DNA of 61,545 nt, taken from IMG/VR virus record IMGVR_UViG_3300009514_000363, positions 1-61,545 of that record; one strand, 5' to 3'. Position numbers and translations under genes: made by a program. Each line of letters starts with the position of its first letter. Position 1 is the stretch's first letter. Under the pieces are notes generated by a model. The model had not been told where the DNA came from. It did not search any database and was given only the letters and a program-made list of their open reading frames with translations. Positions 8,549-15,673 of this stretch are shown piece after piece. The DNA comes from a virus.

Positions 8549-10043
8549 CCTTTCTTTTCTTGTAAGGATATTTAGCATTTTTATAATATTTGATTCTTTT
8601 TGTCAAATGCTTTTTACTATATTTCAAATCTGAACATACGTCACTAATATTAACAAAATTTTTATCGTGTGCCTTTCTCAATCCGCGCCCAATAGCCTGT
8701 ATTACACGAATGAAGGACTTTCCAAGGTCTACTAAAACAAGGTTAAAGATTCGTTTAATATTTAATCCTGTTCCAGCGATATTTACTGTAGCAATGACAA
8801 TAAGGTTATCGTTGTCTTGAAAAGACTTGTATATTTCTTTTCTGACGTTTTTGTGGTCTTTGCCATGCAGGAACACTGCTCCAGGTATTGCTTTTGCCAG
8901 TTTTTTGCCAAATGGAACGCCATTGACAAGACATAGGACATTCCCCTTATCCAACAAGCCTTTTGACTTAATATACTCTGAAATCCATTCTAATCGCGCT
9001 TTTTCGGTATGTAAAAATGCCTTCTCTGCGGCGAAGTCAGGGAAATAGGCATCTTTGAACTTGGCATACGTCAAATGTGGAATATCTGGTTCATCCTTAG
9101 TATCTTCTAAAAATTGAGCATATTGTTCTTTTAGATTAACTTCAAGTTGGACAATATCTATTTCAAGATTAGATAGATGTCCCTTTTCGATTAACTCATG
9201 TGCAGGAATTTCATATTGCACTTCACCAACTGCCACTTTTACAGACATAGCATCGGTTTCGCCTTCTGGCAATGTACCAGTGCAACCGAATCTTAATGGG
9301 ATATTTTTACCGTGTTTAATTAACAGTTCGTTTAGTACTGGACCACGCAAACCTTGACACTCATCAACAATCACTATGTTAAACTGCGTAATAATAACGG
9401 GATTATTTTTTAATGTTTGCCAGGTTGATACAACATGTTTATGTTCAAGGTCTTTGGATGAACCACTATATTCACCCACATCTAAACCGAAAAATTCATA
9501 TTCTTCTTTTGTTTGATCGGTTAATGTAGTATCTGGAACGATAATAATAGAACGGAATCCTGCGGACTTTTCATAGGATAAAGCAAGAGCTGCACACATG
9601 CTTGTTTTGCCCGCACCAGTCCCTGCAATTCCGATGCCGCCCGCGTTTTCTATAAGGGCATTAACCATTTCTACTTGATAATCGCGAATTTCCCATGGTT
9701 TACCAGTATCCGGATCATTAACATAATGAAAGAAGTCTTTCGTTATGGGTTTCACTGTAATAGCAGGTGCTTTGCGGTGGTCGTCAATTTCTATTTTGTA
9801 GCCAAGTCTGGATACTTTAGGAATAATTTCATTAAGAAGATGAATAAATGTTTTTCCGTTTTTGTGAAAAAAACGAATCTTTCCATCCCATGTGCCTAAT
9901 TGAAATTTTGGATTAAAGAAATAATTATCTGTATGAATACCATATACTTCATAAAAATAAACAGCATGATCTGGATGTAATCCTACAAAAATACAGTTTA
10001 CTTCATCAAGTAATACTATTTTACATTTTTTATTCTTTATCAT
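8538..10043 (-). CDS. uvsW: UvsW-type ATP-dependent DNA helicase
   Basis: A 501-residue SF2 helicase, the length of T4 UvsW (about 503). Walker A is GTGAGKTSM (about 140), the DEAD-box variant is VIVDECQG, motif III is GCTGTLP, and the motif V/VI region is TVNIAGTGLN ... QAIGRGLRK. UvsW unwinds branched intermediates (R-loops, stalled forks) and drives the switch from origin- to recombination-dependent replication in T4. The N-terminal about 90 residues (HPDHAVYFYEVYGI, GTWDGKIRFF) are the DNA-binding domain of the family. The stop/start overlaps with the UvsY-like gene, so the pair is co-expressed. Confidence 0.92.
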   Translation of the reverse strand: MIKNKKCKIVLLDEVNCIFVGLHPDHAVYFYEVYGIHTDNYFFNPKFQLGTWDGKIRFFHKNGKTFIHLLNEIIPKVSRLGYKIEIDDHRKAPAITVKPITKDFFHYVNDPDTGKPWEIRDYQVEMVNALIENAGGIGIAGTGAGKTSMCAALALSYEKSAGFRSIIIVPDTTLTDQTKEEYEFFGLDVGEYSGSSKDLEHKHVVSTWQTLKNNPVIITQFNIVIVDECQGLRGPVLNELLIKHGKNIPLRFGCTGTLPEGETDAMSVKVAVGEVQYEIPAHELIEKGHLSNLEIDIVQLEVNLKEQYAQFLEDTKDEPDIPHLTYAKFKDAYFPDFAAEKAFLHTEKARLEWISEYIKSKGLLDKGNVLCLVNGVPFGKKLAKAIPGAVFLHGKDHKNVRKEIYKSFQDNDNLIVIATVNIAGTGLNIKRIFNLVLVDLGKSFIRVIQAIGRGLRKAHDKNFVNISDVCSDLKYSKKHLTKRIKYYKNAKYPYKKRKVDY

Positions 10044-10501
10044 TAAATTTCAACATATTCTAATTGGGCAACTCTGATTTTGGTAATATTTGATAGCGCA
10101 TAGTTACGCGATATAAAAGCATTTACCGTACTTTGATACTGTTCATATAATTCTTCAACTTCTAACAACAGCGAATGTACGTATATGTATGCGTCTTCAT
10201 TGTCAATGTATCTGTTGATTTCGCGTTCTCCCAATGCTCTTGAATAGTTTTCCTTGTACGATTTAAAAAGGCTTCCTCGTACACGTTCTTCTTCTGCTTG
10301 AAAGAATTTAACTAGTGTATGTAATTCAACTCGACGTTGATCATAGTAATGCAACCATGCAGAATTTTCACTATTCGCGATTTCTAATTTCTTGCCTTTT
10401 ATCTCTAATTGTGTTTTGGCGTTAGAAAGATTTTCTTCATACACGTCTAGTAACGCTGGCAAATTTTTATAATTTTTACCTAATTCTGCGATTTTGCTCA
10501 T
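10043..10501 (-). CDS. uvsY: UvsY-like recombination mediator, putative
   Basis: A 152-residue helical protein that fits the UvsY pattern: a central WLHYYDQRRVEL helix, a basic/aromatic segment with YKENYSRALGEREINRYI, and a C-terminal helix with ISRNYALSNITKIR that parallels the 'SRGFAIKHIQDMR' end of T4 UvsY (137 residues). UvsY helps UvsX displace single-strand binding protein to form recombination filaments. It overlaps uvsW by 1 nt, which is a plausible pairing. Overall identity is low, so this is a pattern-based call. Confidence 0.6.
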   Translation of the reverse strand: MSKIAELGKNYKNLPALLDVYEENLSNAKTQLEIKGKKLEIANSENSAWLHYYDQRRVELHTLVKFFQAEEERVRGSLFKSYKENYSRALGEREINRYIDNEDAYIYVHSLLLEVEELYEQYQSTVNAFISRNYALSNITKIRVAQLEYVEI

Positions 10502-10522
10502 TTTGCTTATCTTTTATACTTA

Positions 10523-11032
10523 TTAGTTCTTTTCTTTTATATTGTAAAACATTAATGCGCGCCGCTGTTCATCTGTTAATTTTGTTAAGTCAAAATCTGT
10601 AGCAGTGGCTTCATTTGAAGCTCCGCCACTTTCTAAAGGTTCAGAAAAATCATTTGTTTTATTTTCTTGATGAATTTTATGTAGAAAATTTGTAATTGCA
10701 TCTTCATCAGAAGATGATACTAAATCGTAAGGAAGTGACATATGAACAACGCGCTGGAAATAATCAAGATTTTCTTCTGTGATTGAAATCATATTACCAT
10801 CAATTTCAATGGCAGTGCCTGGAGTATAATGCACCATTCCTATAATAACCACTAAGTCATCTATTAAGTTTGCATCTTCCCATGCAACGACGCCGGCGTT
10901 GAATATAGGATCAATATCATTGAGAAATTCTGTAACACAGACAAGACTAGTATGAATTATATCAAATATTTCAAGTGTTTTCTTTTCAAATGCAGAATCC
11001 CTTTCTTCAAAAACCTTTTTTAATTCTTCCAT
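10523..11032 (-). CDS. Hypothetical acidic protein
   Basis: A 169-residue, strongly acidic protein with no motif I recognise. The N-terminal half is helical. A short beta segment (AIEIDGNMISITEENLDYFQRVV) sits in the middle, and the end is Ser/Thr/Glu-rich and probably disordered before a terminal helix (LTDEQRRALMFYNI). It sits between primase and the UvsY-like gene with short gaps (36 and 21 nt), so a replication or recombination accessory role is a reasonable but unproven guess. Confidence 0.5.
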   Translation of the reverse strand: MEELKKVFEERDSAFEKKTLEIFDIIHTSLVCVTEFLNDIDPIFNAGVVAWEDANLIDDLVVIIGMVHYTPGTAIEIDGNMISITEENLDYFQRVVHMSLPYDLVSSSDEDAITNFLHKIHQENKTNDFSEPLESGGASNEATATDFDLTKLTDEQRRALMFYNIKEKN

Positions 11033-11068
11033 TTTCTTACCTTATTATTGTTATTATTATTTATTCAT

Positions 11069-12085
11069 TTATGAATCACAATAATTCCCCAACTGTGTCA
11101 TCGCCTCAAATCCTGTTGCCTTATTTTCGATAATGCTTTTTATCACGAATATTTTGCCATATTTTTTAACGGCGTCGCTCATGTCCTTGGAACTAGAACC
11201 GATATCTGGTGTAGAAATGCTCCAACCAAATTCAAGCGCTTGTTCGCCTGCCTTTCTACCATCACCAAATTTGTCTGGGATATATATCTTTTCTCTGCGT
11301 GAACGATTCAACCATTGTGCTTGGTATGGTGTTATAATATTTCCTAAAGTTGCAACACCATCAATGGCGTATCCATCAAACCAACCTTCGGTTATTAATA
11401 ATGGCGCATCTGTATATTCAAACAATCTATCAAATCCATACAGTACACGTTCTTTGGGAGTCGCAGGTGTTTCATATTTTTTAGCAGCGTCATATAATGC
11501 TCTACCAATATAAAATATTAACTTATTATTTTTATATATCGGCATGATAACACGTCCAAGCCATTTGTGCAACTTGGGGTTTTCTGCTTTTCTTGATAAC
11601 ATAAAAGGGTAATCATTCGGATCAACGCCCCTTTCATTAATGAGATATTCTCTTGCAGCATCGGCAACATAATCATCTGGGGCAGCGTCTTTCAAGAAAT
11701 AAAAAATATCTGGCATTTTTATTTCTTTAGGCTCAATATTAGTTAATTCGGACTTGGTATTGTCGTGTTTCTTTGCGCCGTGCCGATATGCGGGACTTGA
11801 TAAAATAACCTGTTGCCATTCATCTGTGGGGATGCCAAAATCCTCTAAGGTTCTCACCATTTTTTTTGGCATATACTCATGCTCGTATGGATCATATATT
11901 GACATATGACCACAATTCCAACATTTGTATACTACTTTATCGTTATCGAATAAAAATGCACCACGAAGTCCTTTGCGTGTGTGGTCATTACAAACATGAC
12001 ATCTAACAGCCTGCCAGCCTTTATGGTTTGGTGGTTGAAGTTGAACATATTGTTTTATTATTTGTTCAAGTGTTACAGAATCCAT
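11069..12085 (-). CDS. 61: DNA primase (gp61 / DnaG-type, zinc finger + TOPRIM)
   Basis: A 338-residue primase, close to T4 gp61 (342). The N-terminal zinc finger is built from CHVC (about 29-32) and CWNCGH (about 54-59). The TOPRIM core is seen as LLITEGWFDGYAID (about 225-240) with a preceding RVIMPIYKNNKLIFYIGRAL strand set, and further strands (KIYIPDKFGDGRKAGEQAL) supply the acidic metal ligand. It would synthesise RNA primers for lagging-strand synthesis by the phage B-family polymerase. It is preceded by TTGATA-17-TATTAT and heads the primase-uvsY-uvsW unit. Confidence 0.88.
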   Translation of the reverse strand: MDSVTLEQIIKQYVQLQPPNHKGWQAVRCHVCNDHTRKGLRGAFLFDNDKVVYKCWNCGHMSIYDPYEHEYMPKKMVRTLEDFGIPTDEWQQVILSSPAYRHGAKKHDNTKSELTNIEPKEIKMPDIFYFLKDAAPDDYVADAAREYLINERGVDPNDYPFMLSRKAENPKLHKWLGRVIMPIYKNNKLIFYIGRALYDAAKKYETPATPKERVLYGFDRLFEYTDAPLLITEGWFDGYAIDGVATLGNIITPYQAQWLNRSRREKIYIPDKFGDGRKAGEQALEFGWSISTPDIGSSSKDMSDAVKKYGKIFVIKSIIENKATGFEAMTQLGNYCDS

Positions 12086-12091
12086 TCAATT

Positions 12092-12120
12092 ATAATATCA
12101 CAAAACAAATAAATTATCAA
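12092..12120 (-). promoter_or_regulatory. Sigma70-type promoter for primase operon
   Basis: Minus strand: TTGATA (12120-12115), a 17-nt spacer, TATTAT (12097-12092), immediately upstream of the primase ATG. The -10 is only about 7 nt from the start codon, so the leader would be very short or leaderless. Confidence 0.5.
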
Positions 12121-12121
12121 C

Positions 12122-12727
12122 TTACTTTTTGGTGTTTTGCGCTAAGTCTTTGCGTTCTTTCTGTTTAGCTTTTATCATTTTGTTAAGGCGCTTACGAATA
12201 TCATCTGCTTGTAACCATAAATCTTCACCTTTCAAAATACCTTTAAGTTCTTCTTCGGTTACAAATGGGATATAATAACTACGTGCCAAATTATTGAACC
12301 ATTTAAGGGTTGCTTCCAATTGTGATGCTTGTTCGTTTCCTTTGCCATATATTCCACCGCTGAAATTATGAACCATCATAATACTATTTTCATGGATAAG
12401 AAATTCGTCTGCCGCCAAAAAGATTAAAGAACCAAGTGAATACGCTTCGCCTTCTAAACTACAGATAACGTGTGCTGGCGAAGTTTGCATCGCATTAATT
12501 AGTTGAATACCAGTAGATAAATCACCGCCTTGTGTGTTTAAATGAATAAAGATTGTTTCATCTGCATTTGCGATATGAAATTTATGTATCATATTAACAT
12601 ATGCTGTAGGAACCTCAATCAAACCACTTAAATAAAAATGATGTACTTTTCGAACTAATGTTTGTTCGTAATATTCATATGGTTTTACTTCTGGTTCTAA
12701 ATCTTCATCATTAATTTCTGTTTTCAT
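12122..12727 (-). CDS. clpP: ClpP-like ATP-dependent protease proteolytic subunit
   Basis: A 201-residue S14-family serine protease. IFIHLNTQGGDLSTGIQLINAM corresponds to the ClpP handle strand with its oxyanion GG. The nucleophile is the Ser in EGEAYSLGS (about 98), replacing the usual AASMG. The catalytic His is in SIMMVHNFSGG (about 120). The final Asp is in the QADDIRKRL region. Phage ClpP homologues serve as prohead proteases in some phages and as regulators in others. There is no ClpX/A gene in this window, so it may use the host unfoldase. It has its own late-promoter-like motif and a downstream gene junction at 12121. Confidence 0.88.
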   Translation of the reverse strand: MKTEINDEDLEPEVKPYEYYEQTLVRKVHHFYLSGLIEVPTAYVNMIHKFHIANADETIFIHLNTQGGDLSTGIQLINAMQTSPAHVICSLEGEAYSLGSLIFLAADEFLIHENSIMMVHNFSGGIYGKGNEQASQLEATLKWFNNLARSYYIPFVTEEELKGILKGEDLWLQADDIRKRLNKMIKAKQKERKDLAQNTKK

Positions 12728-12761
12728 GCTACTCTTTTCGCCTTTGGTTGTTAGTATAATT

Positions 12762-12770
12762 CTATTTATA
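12762..12770 (-). promoter_or_regulatory. T4-type late promoter for clpP
   Basis: Minus-strand TATAAATAG, a perfect match to TATAAATA, 35 nt before the clpP ATG and just inside the end of the terminator hairpin of the next gene. Confidence 0.6.
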
Positions 12771-12774
12771 CAAT

Positions 12775-12801
12775 AAAAAGGGGGCCGAAGCCCCCTTTTT
12801 T
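12775..12801. terminator. Bidirectional intrinsic terminator
   Basis: GGGGGC CGAA GCCCCC stem-loop (12780-12795) flanked by A5 and T6, so it can terminate in both directions. On the minus strand it ends the small membrane-protein transcript before clpP. Confidence 0.85.
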
Positions 12802-12806
12802 GGTTA

Positions 12807-12932
12807 TTATTTATTTCGGAATCTTGCCCATTTAGTTAAAATCCATTCCTGAAAAAGTTTAGCATATGCTGGTTGTGGAAAGTTCCATCCAATAAACATG
12901 CCAATAATGATAAGAATTGCTGTGTCAAACAT
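12807..12932 (-). CDS. Small single-pass membrane protein
   Basis: A 41-residue protein starting MFDTAILIIIGMFIGW, so one N-terminal transmembrane helix, followed by an amphipathic, basic tail (FQEWILTKWARFRNK). This start is chosen because AGGAG lies 9 nt upstream. A longer frame that begins at 13025 would run into the tmRNA and its terminator. A GGATAAATAG late-like motif precedes it. Size and layout recall small lysis or superinfection-exclusion membrane proteins, but nothing specific is recognised. Confidence 0.6.
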   Translation of the reverse strand: MFDTAILIIIGMFIGWNFPQPAYAKLFQEWILTKWARFRNK

Positions 12933-12960
12933 TGCTGTTTCTCCTGATCTTGTTGATAAT

Positions 12961-12970
12961 CTATTTATCC
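12961..12970 (-). promoter_or_regulatory. Late-promoter-like motif for small membrane protein
   Basis: Minus-strand GGATAAATAG about 28 nt upstream of the ATG at 12932, between the tmRNA terminator and the gene. Confidence 0.4.
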
Positions 12971-12976
12971 TTGACA

Positions 12977-12999
12977 ATAAAAAGGGGACCGAAGTCCCC
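12977..12999 (-). terminator. ssrA: tmRNA intrinsic terminator
   Basis: On the minus strand GGGGAC TTCG GTCCCC with a UUCG tetraloop, followed by TTTTTATTG. It lies directly after the tmRNA coding piece and is a typical stable-RNA terminator. Confidence 0.85.
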
Positions 13000-13300
13000 C
13001 TGATTATTGGGTTACAAGGCATCACCCCCGGGCGGGTTTACGCAGCTAAGCGAAGATCCTCACCATAATATGCATCGTTTGCATTTACTTTATTTTCTTC
13101 GATATTTAACGTGCAGTTGCTTTCACGCACAGTCCTCTTATTGTCTATCCCCTGTCGAACCTATTTCATCCCCATATTCTTTATTATTTCAAAATACTCC
13201 TGTAAAATATCTTTGGAGTCTATCCTATCTAACAATTTGGTGGAGATGGGCGGCTCTGCCTCCGCCGTCCAAAGTTTATATCGTCAGTATCATACTGTGA
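13000..13300 (-). ncRNA. ssrA: Circularly permuted two-piece tmRNA (ssrA)
   Basis: Trans-translation RNA in permuted order. Read on the minus strand: acceptor piece first (about 13300-13238), ending CATCTCCACCA with an encoded CCA at 13240-13238; then a roughly 64-nt intervening spacer; then the coding piece starting GGGGATGAAATAGGTTCGACA at 13173. The 5' GGGGATG pairs with CATCTCC to rebuild a 7-bp acceptor stem whose third pair is G-U, the alanine identity element. A T-arm-like stem GGCGG/CCGCC (13266-13249) precedes the acceptor strand, with a non-canonical loop. The tag reading frame is 13082-13038 and encodes ANDAYYGEDLRLAA then TAA, a classic tmRNA tag ending in LAA/AA. A UUCG terminator closes the gene. 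The exact start of the acceptor piece is uncertain. Confidence 0.9.
13038..13082 (-). other. ssrA: tmRNA proteolysis-tag reading frame
   Basis: GCA resume codon followed by codons for ANDAYYGEDLRLAA and a TAA stop. It begins AND and ends LAA/AA, like the SsrA degradation tags recognised by host ClpXP and SspB. The preceding AGTAAAT fits the region that sets the resume frame. Confidence 0.88.
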
Positions 13301-13305
13301 TAAAA

Positions 13306-13836
13306 TTATTTATCCTTTTCTGTATTATCTTTCGCCCAATCCAGATTTAATTCTTCTGCGTATTCTTTAACAACTTCAATGTCTTCTTCGAACTTAGGAA
13401 GATCCTTACATTGCATTTCGCCTACATCATAGGAAAATGTCACATGGGGTTTGTATTCATCGAAGTCATATGTCGCACCATGCTCTTTCATCAATTCTTT
13501 ATGTCTATCAATCAAGGCAGGACAATCATACCTCAATACTAAACACATTGCAACCTTTCCATCATCATCTGGCTGTGAAGGCCATTTTTCAAATTTAGTA
13601 GGCTTACCTATAAAGGATTCTTCAAATTCACCACGCGCTTTATAATCAGGTAGATATTTTTTACTATACAAAAGCGTAGTATGTAATTTTTCAGGCTTTA
13701 TTGAATTAGGAATATTATTATCTTTAATGAATTTTTCTATAGCAGCATTCGTCTTATTGCTAAATTTTACACCCGCGTAAGTTCCTTTGTTTTGTTTTGT
13801 TTCAATAATGTCTATCACTTTCATCTTTTTCTTCAT
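13306..13836 (-). CDS. acb1: Anti-CBASS protein Acb1 (2H-family cyclic-nucleotide phosphodiesterase)
   Basis: A 176-residue protein that I recognise as a homologue of T4 Acb1 (gene 57B, 152 residues), which hydrolyses the cyclic nucleotide messengers of CBASS defence. It shares TYAGVKFS near the start, NIPN.IKPEKLHTTLLYSKKYLP with the first catalytic HxT (about residues 52-54), and EHGATYDFDEYKPHVTFSYD with the second HxT (about 131-133). The remaining 2H-fold strands, and the C-terminal ELNLDW end, also match. The gene overlaps the upstream ORF by 35 nt and its stop is 6 nt from the tmRNA region. The start could also be the ATG 12 nt further in. Confidence 0.88.
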   Translation of the reverse strand: MKKKMKVIDIIETKQNKGTYAGVKFSNKTNAAIEKFIKDNNIPNSIKPEKLHTTLLYSKKYLPDYKARGEFEESFIGKPTKFEKWPSQPDDDGKVAMCLVLRYDCPALIDRHKELMKEHGATYDFDEYKPHVTFSYDVGEMQCKDLPKFEEDIEVVKEYAEELNLDWAKDNTEKDK

Positions 13837-14002
13837 CCGTTTTTATTATATTATTTACCCAATTTTCGGCTGTCTGCCACTTAAGAGTTTTCGTTTCGTA
13901 TGTTTTTGTAGGGGTTATTACTGTCGCACTATATTCAGTATCTTGTGGAAGTATTAAAAATTGAGCCAAACCAATCTTACCGGAGCTTACAATCTTGCCC
14001 AT
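13802..14002 (-). CDS. Small hypothetical protein
   Basis: A 66-residue protein with a beta-rich first half (GKIGLAQFLILP, YSATVITPTKTYETKTLKW) and an acidic tail. Its end overlaps the Acb1 start by 35 nt and it follows DHFR by 6 nt, which fits an operon. No family is recognised. An N-terminal fold resembling small phage 'Gp' beta proteins is only an impression. Confidence 0.45.
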   Translation of the reverse strand: MGKIVSSGKIGLAQFLILPQDTEYSATVITPTKTYETKTLKWQTAENWVNNIIKTDEEKDESDRHY

Positions 14003-14008
14003 TACATT

Positions 14009-14548
14009 TTATCCTCTCTTGTATGTTACAAAATATAATTTTTCCGTTTTTTTACCATCTACTATTTTATAATGTTTATTTAGTATTTCTATTGGGAAAT
14101 GTTTATCACATTGATATCGTTCTCCTTTTATAATAGTTAAATAAATCGTGCTTGTCCAGGATAGCGCCTCGATGAACATTTTCACGCCGCCAAGTACAAA
14201 TATTTCGCGATTATCGGTTTCGTCAAGCGACTGAACGGCTTGTCTAATACTCTGAACTGCAACGGCACCCTGTGCTTTATAATCAGGATCGCTTGTTACA
14301 ATAAAAGATTCTCGCCCTGGAAGAATTTCTGTTATTTCTTCCTTAGATTTTTTTCTAGCCTTGGTCATATCAAGCATATTTTCATAAGTTTTTCTTCCCA
14401 TGATACAGACGCCACCAGCCGTAATTTCTTTGAAATGCGCCATATCCTCTGGAATGTTCCAAGGGATTTTCCCGTCTTTACCAAAGCCACCATCTTCATC
14501 AACGGCAACAATAATTGACAAGGATGGCATTATAGTTTTCATTGCCAT
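14009..14548 (-). CDS. frd: Dihydrofolate reductase
   Basis: A 179-residue DHFR (T4 Frd is 193). The substrate pocket GGFGKDGKIPWNIPEDMAHF carries the catalytic acidic residue in PEDM (about 33-36). NADPH-binding parts are IMGRKTYENM (about 50-59) and IFVLGGVKMFIEAL (about 128-141). It regenerates tetrahydrofolate consumed by the phage thymidylate synthase encoded 1.1 kb upstream, so the two act together in dTMP supply. It overlaps the preceding gene by 10 nt. Confidence 0.9.
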   Translation of the reverse strand: MAMKTIMPSLSIIVAVDEDGGFGKDGKIPWNIPEDMAHFKEITAGGVCIMGRKTYENMLDMTKARKKSKEEITEILPGRESFIVTSDPDYKAQGAVAVQSIRQAVQSLDETDNREIFVLGGVKMFIEALSWTSTIYLTIIKGERYQCDKHFPIEILNKHYKIVDGKKTEKLYFVTYKRG

Positions 14549-15027
14549 CTATTTTCTGCCCATAAAGATTCTTTTATTCTTTCATAGTTCTTATCATATG
14601 TTCGAGGTGTCAAATCTAATATAATTCTATCGTATCTAACGCCTCGCGTGAAAACCCTTTCCGCTGTCGTGAAGTTAAACGTAATCACTGGAGATCTTTT
14701 TATTTTACTGAAAAATGCCATTACTCTACCCATGATTGACGTTGGCAGTGGTGGCATTGGTAATTCAGCCTTATATGAAAGTTTATTTGGTGAATATTGG
14801 CAAAAGACACCACAATCCTGAAGCCAATAAAAAAAGATATGATAGATATCTTGAACATGTGCATAGTTTTCGCCGATAAACAAAAATTGTTTGCCATCGT
14901 TTTGTGGATGCACATAAGAAAGTAACGTCACCATTCTTTCTGTGGTTTTTCCACATCCACGGTTCCGTAACTTGCCATCACGAACATCTTTAATACGTTG
15001 AACATCTATTTCGCTTAATGGTATCAT
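14539..15027 (-). CDS. Hypothetical P-loop-like protein
   Basis: A 162-residue protein with RGCGKTTERMV (about 23-33), which resembles a shortened Walker A box (GCGKTT), preceded by a short N-terminal helix. Possible further NTPase strands are FLFIGEN (about 48) and YDRIILDL (about 138; a weak Walker B without the second acid). This layout could be a degenerate or partial terminase/helicase-like ATPase. It lies between DHFR and two small paralogous genes in an overlapping series. No confident family. Confidence 0.5.
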   Translation of the reverse strand: MIPLSEIDVQRIKDVRDGKLRNRGCGKTTERMVTLLSYVHPQNDGKQFLFIGENYAHVQDIYHIFFYWLQDCGVFCQYSPNKLSYKAELPMPPLPTSIMGRVMAFFSKIKRSPVITFNFTTAERVFTRGVRYDRIILDLTPRTYDKNYERIKESLWAENRWQ

Positions 15028-15356
15028 ACTTCTTGAATTAAGTAATGTAGTTCTGTAATATTAAAACAATTTCGTTGGCGATATGTTATATCAAGATGTG
15101 TCATCTTATTTTGTACATCACTTGGCTTATTATTTCGCCTGTCACATACTACATTCCACTGTTCAATTTTATTTTGTTCAACCATATCTTGTAAGTGTTC
15201 ATCTATTACTTCTAATATGGCATCGCGCTGCGAATCACTACTCCACATGATGCTAAAATTATTTATTATTTCATCAACGAAATCGGTTACATCTTTAAGT
15301 ATTCGCTTATTATTAACGTGCTTTGTTGTCAATTTATAATTTGGCATTTTAATCAC
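15024..15356 (-). CDS. Hypothetical protein, tandem paralogue A
   Basis: A 110-residue protein. Its C-terminal half (QWNVVCDRRNN, LDITYRQRNCFNITELHY) closely resembles the neighbouring 101-residue protein (QVNVISDARNN, IDIYYRHKNCFNITHLSY). The 'V.D.RNN' followed by a beta strand and I-x-x-L recalls the C-terminal domain of tail sheath or tube-initiator proteins, but the match is only at pattern level. It overlaps its neighbours by 4 nt on both sides. Confidence 0.5.
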   Translation of the reverse strand: MIKMPNYKLTTKHVNNKRILKDVTDFVDEIINNFSIMWSSDSQRDAILEVIDEHLQDMVEQNKIEQWNVVCDRRNNKPSDVQNKMTHLDITYRQRNCFNITELHYLIQEV

Positions 15357-15658
15357 TTTTGTATTGTATAAGATAGATGTGTGATATTAAAACAGTTTTT
15401 ATGTCTATAGTATATGTCTATAACAAATTTTCCATTTTTAAGATCTGAAATTTTGTTATTTCTTGCATCACTAATAACATTTACCTGTTCCAATTTATAG
15501 TTTTCTGCTTCTTCTTCTAATAGCATTTCAAGTAATGGGACAACACTTTCAATATCTGACGATAAATCTATAAGCATAGTTATTGCTTTTACGTGTTTAT
15601 CTATTACGCTAAGTAACGTCTTACTATGAACATTCTTATGTGTTAATGTAACTTCCAT
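15353..15658 (-). CDS. Hypothetical protein, tandem paralogue B
   Basis: A 101-residue protein that is a diverged duplicate of the following gene: both have an N-terminal KHV(N) segment, a central acidic helix, then the shared V..D.RNN / I.Y....CFNIT.L.Y.I block. The two genes overlap by 4 nt. Function unknown. Confidence 0.5.
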   Translation of the reverse strand: MEVTLTHKNVHSKTLLSVIDKHVKAITMLIDLSSDIESVVPLLEMLLEEEAENYKLEQVNVISDARNNKISDLKNGKFVIDIYYRHKNCFNITHLSYTIQK

Positions 15659-15673
15659 TGCTGATCCTTTTAA

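Noticed and set aside
12933-13025. Extended reading frame upstream of the small membrane protein
   Set aside because: The extra N-terminal part runs through the tmRNA terminator and the 3' end of the tmRNA coding piece, and AGGAG marks the ATG at 12932.
13007-13350. Two plus-strand reading frames across the tmRNA
   Set aside because: They lack ribosome binding sites and lie antisense to a well-supported structured RNA.
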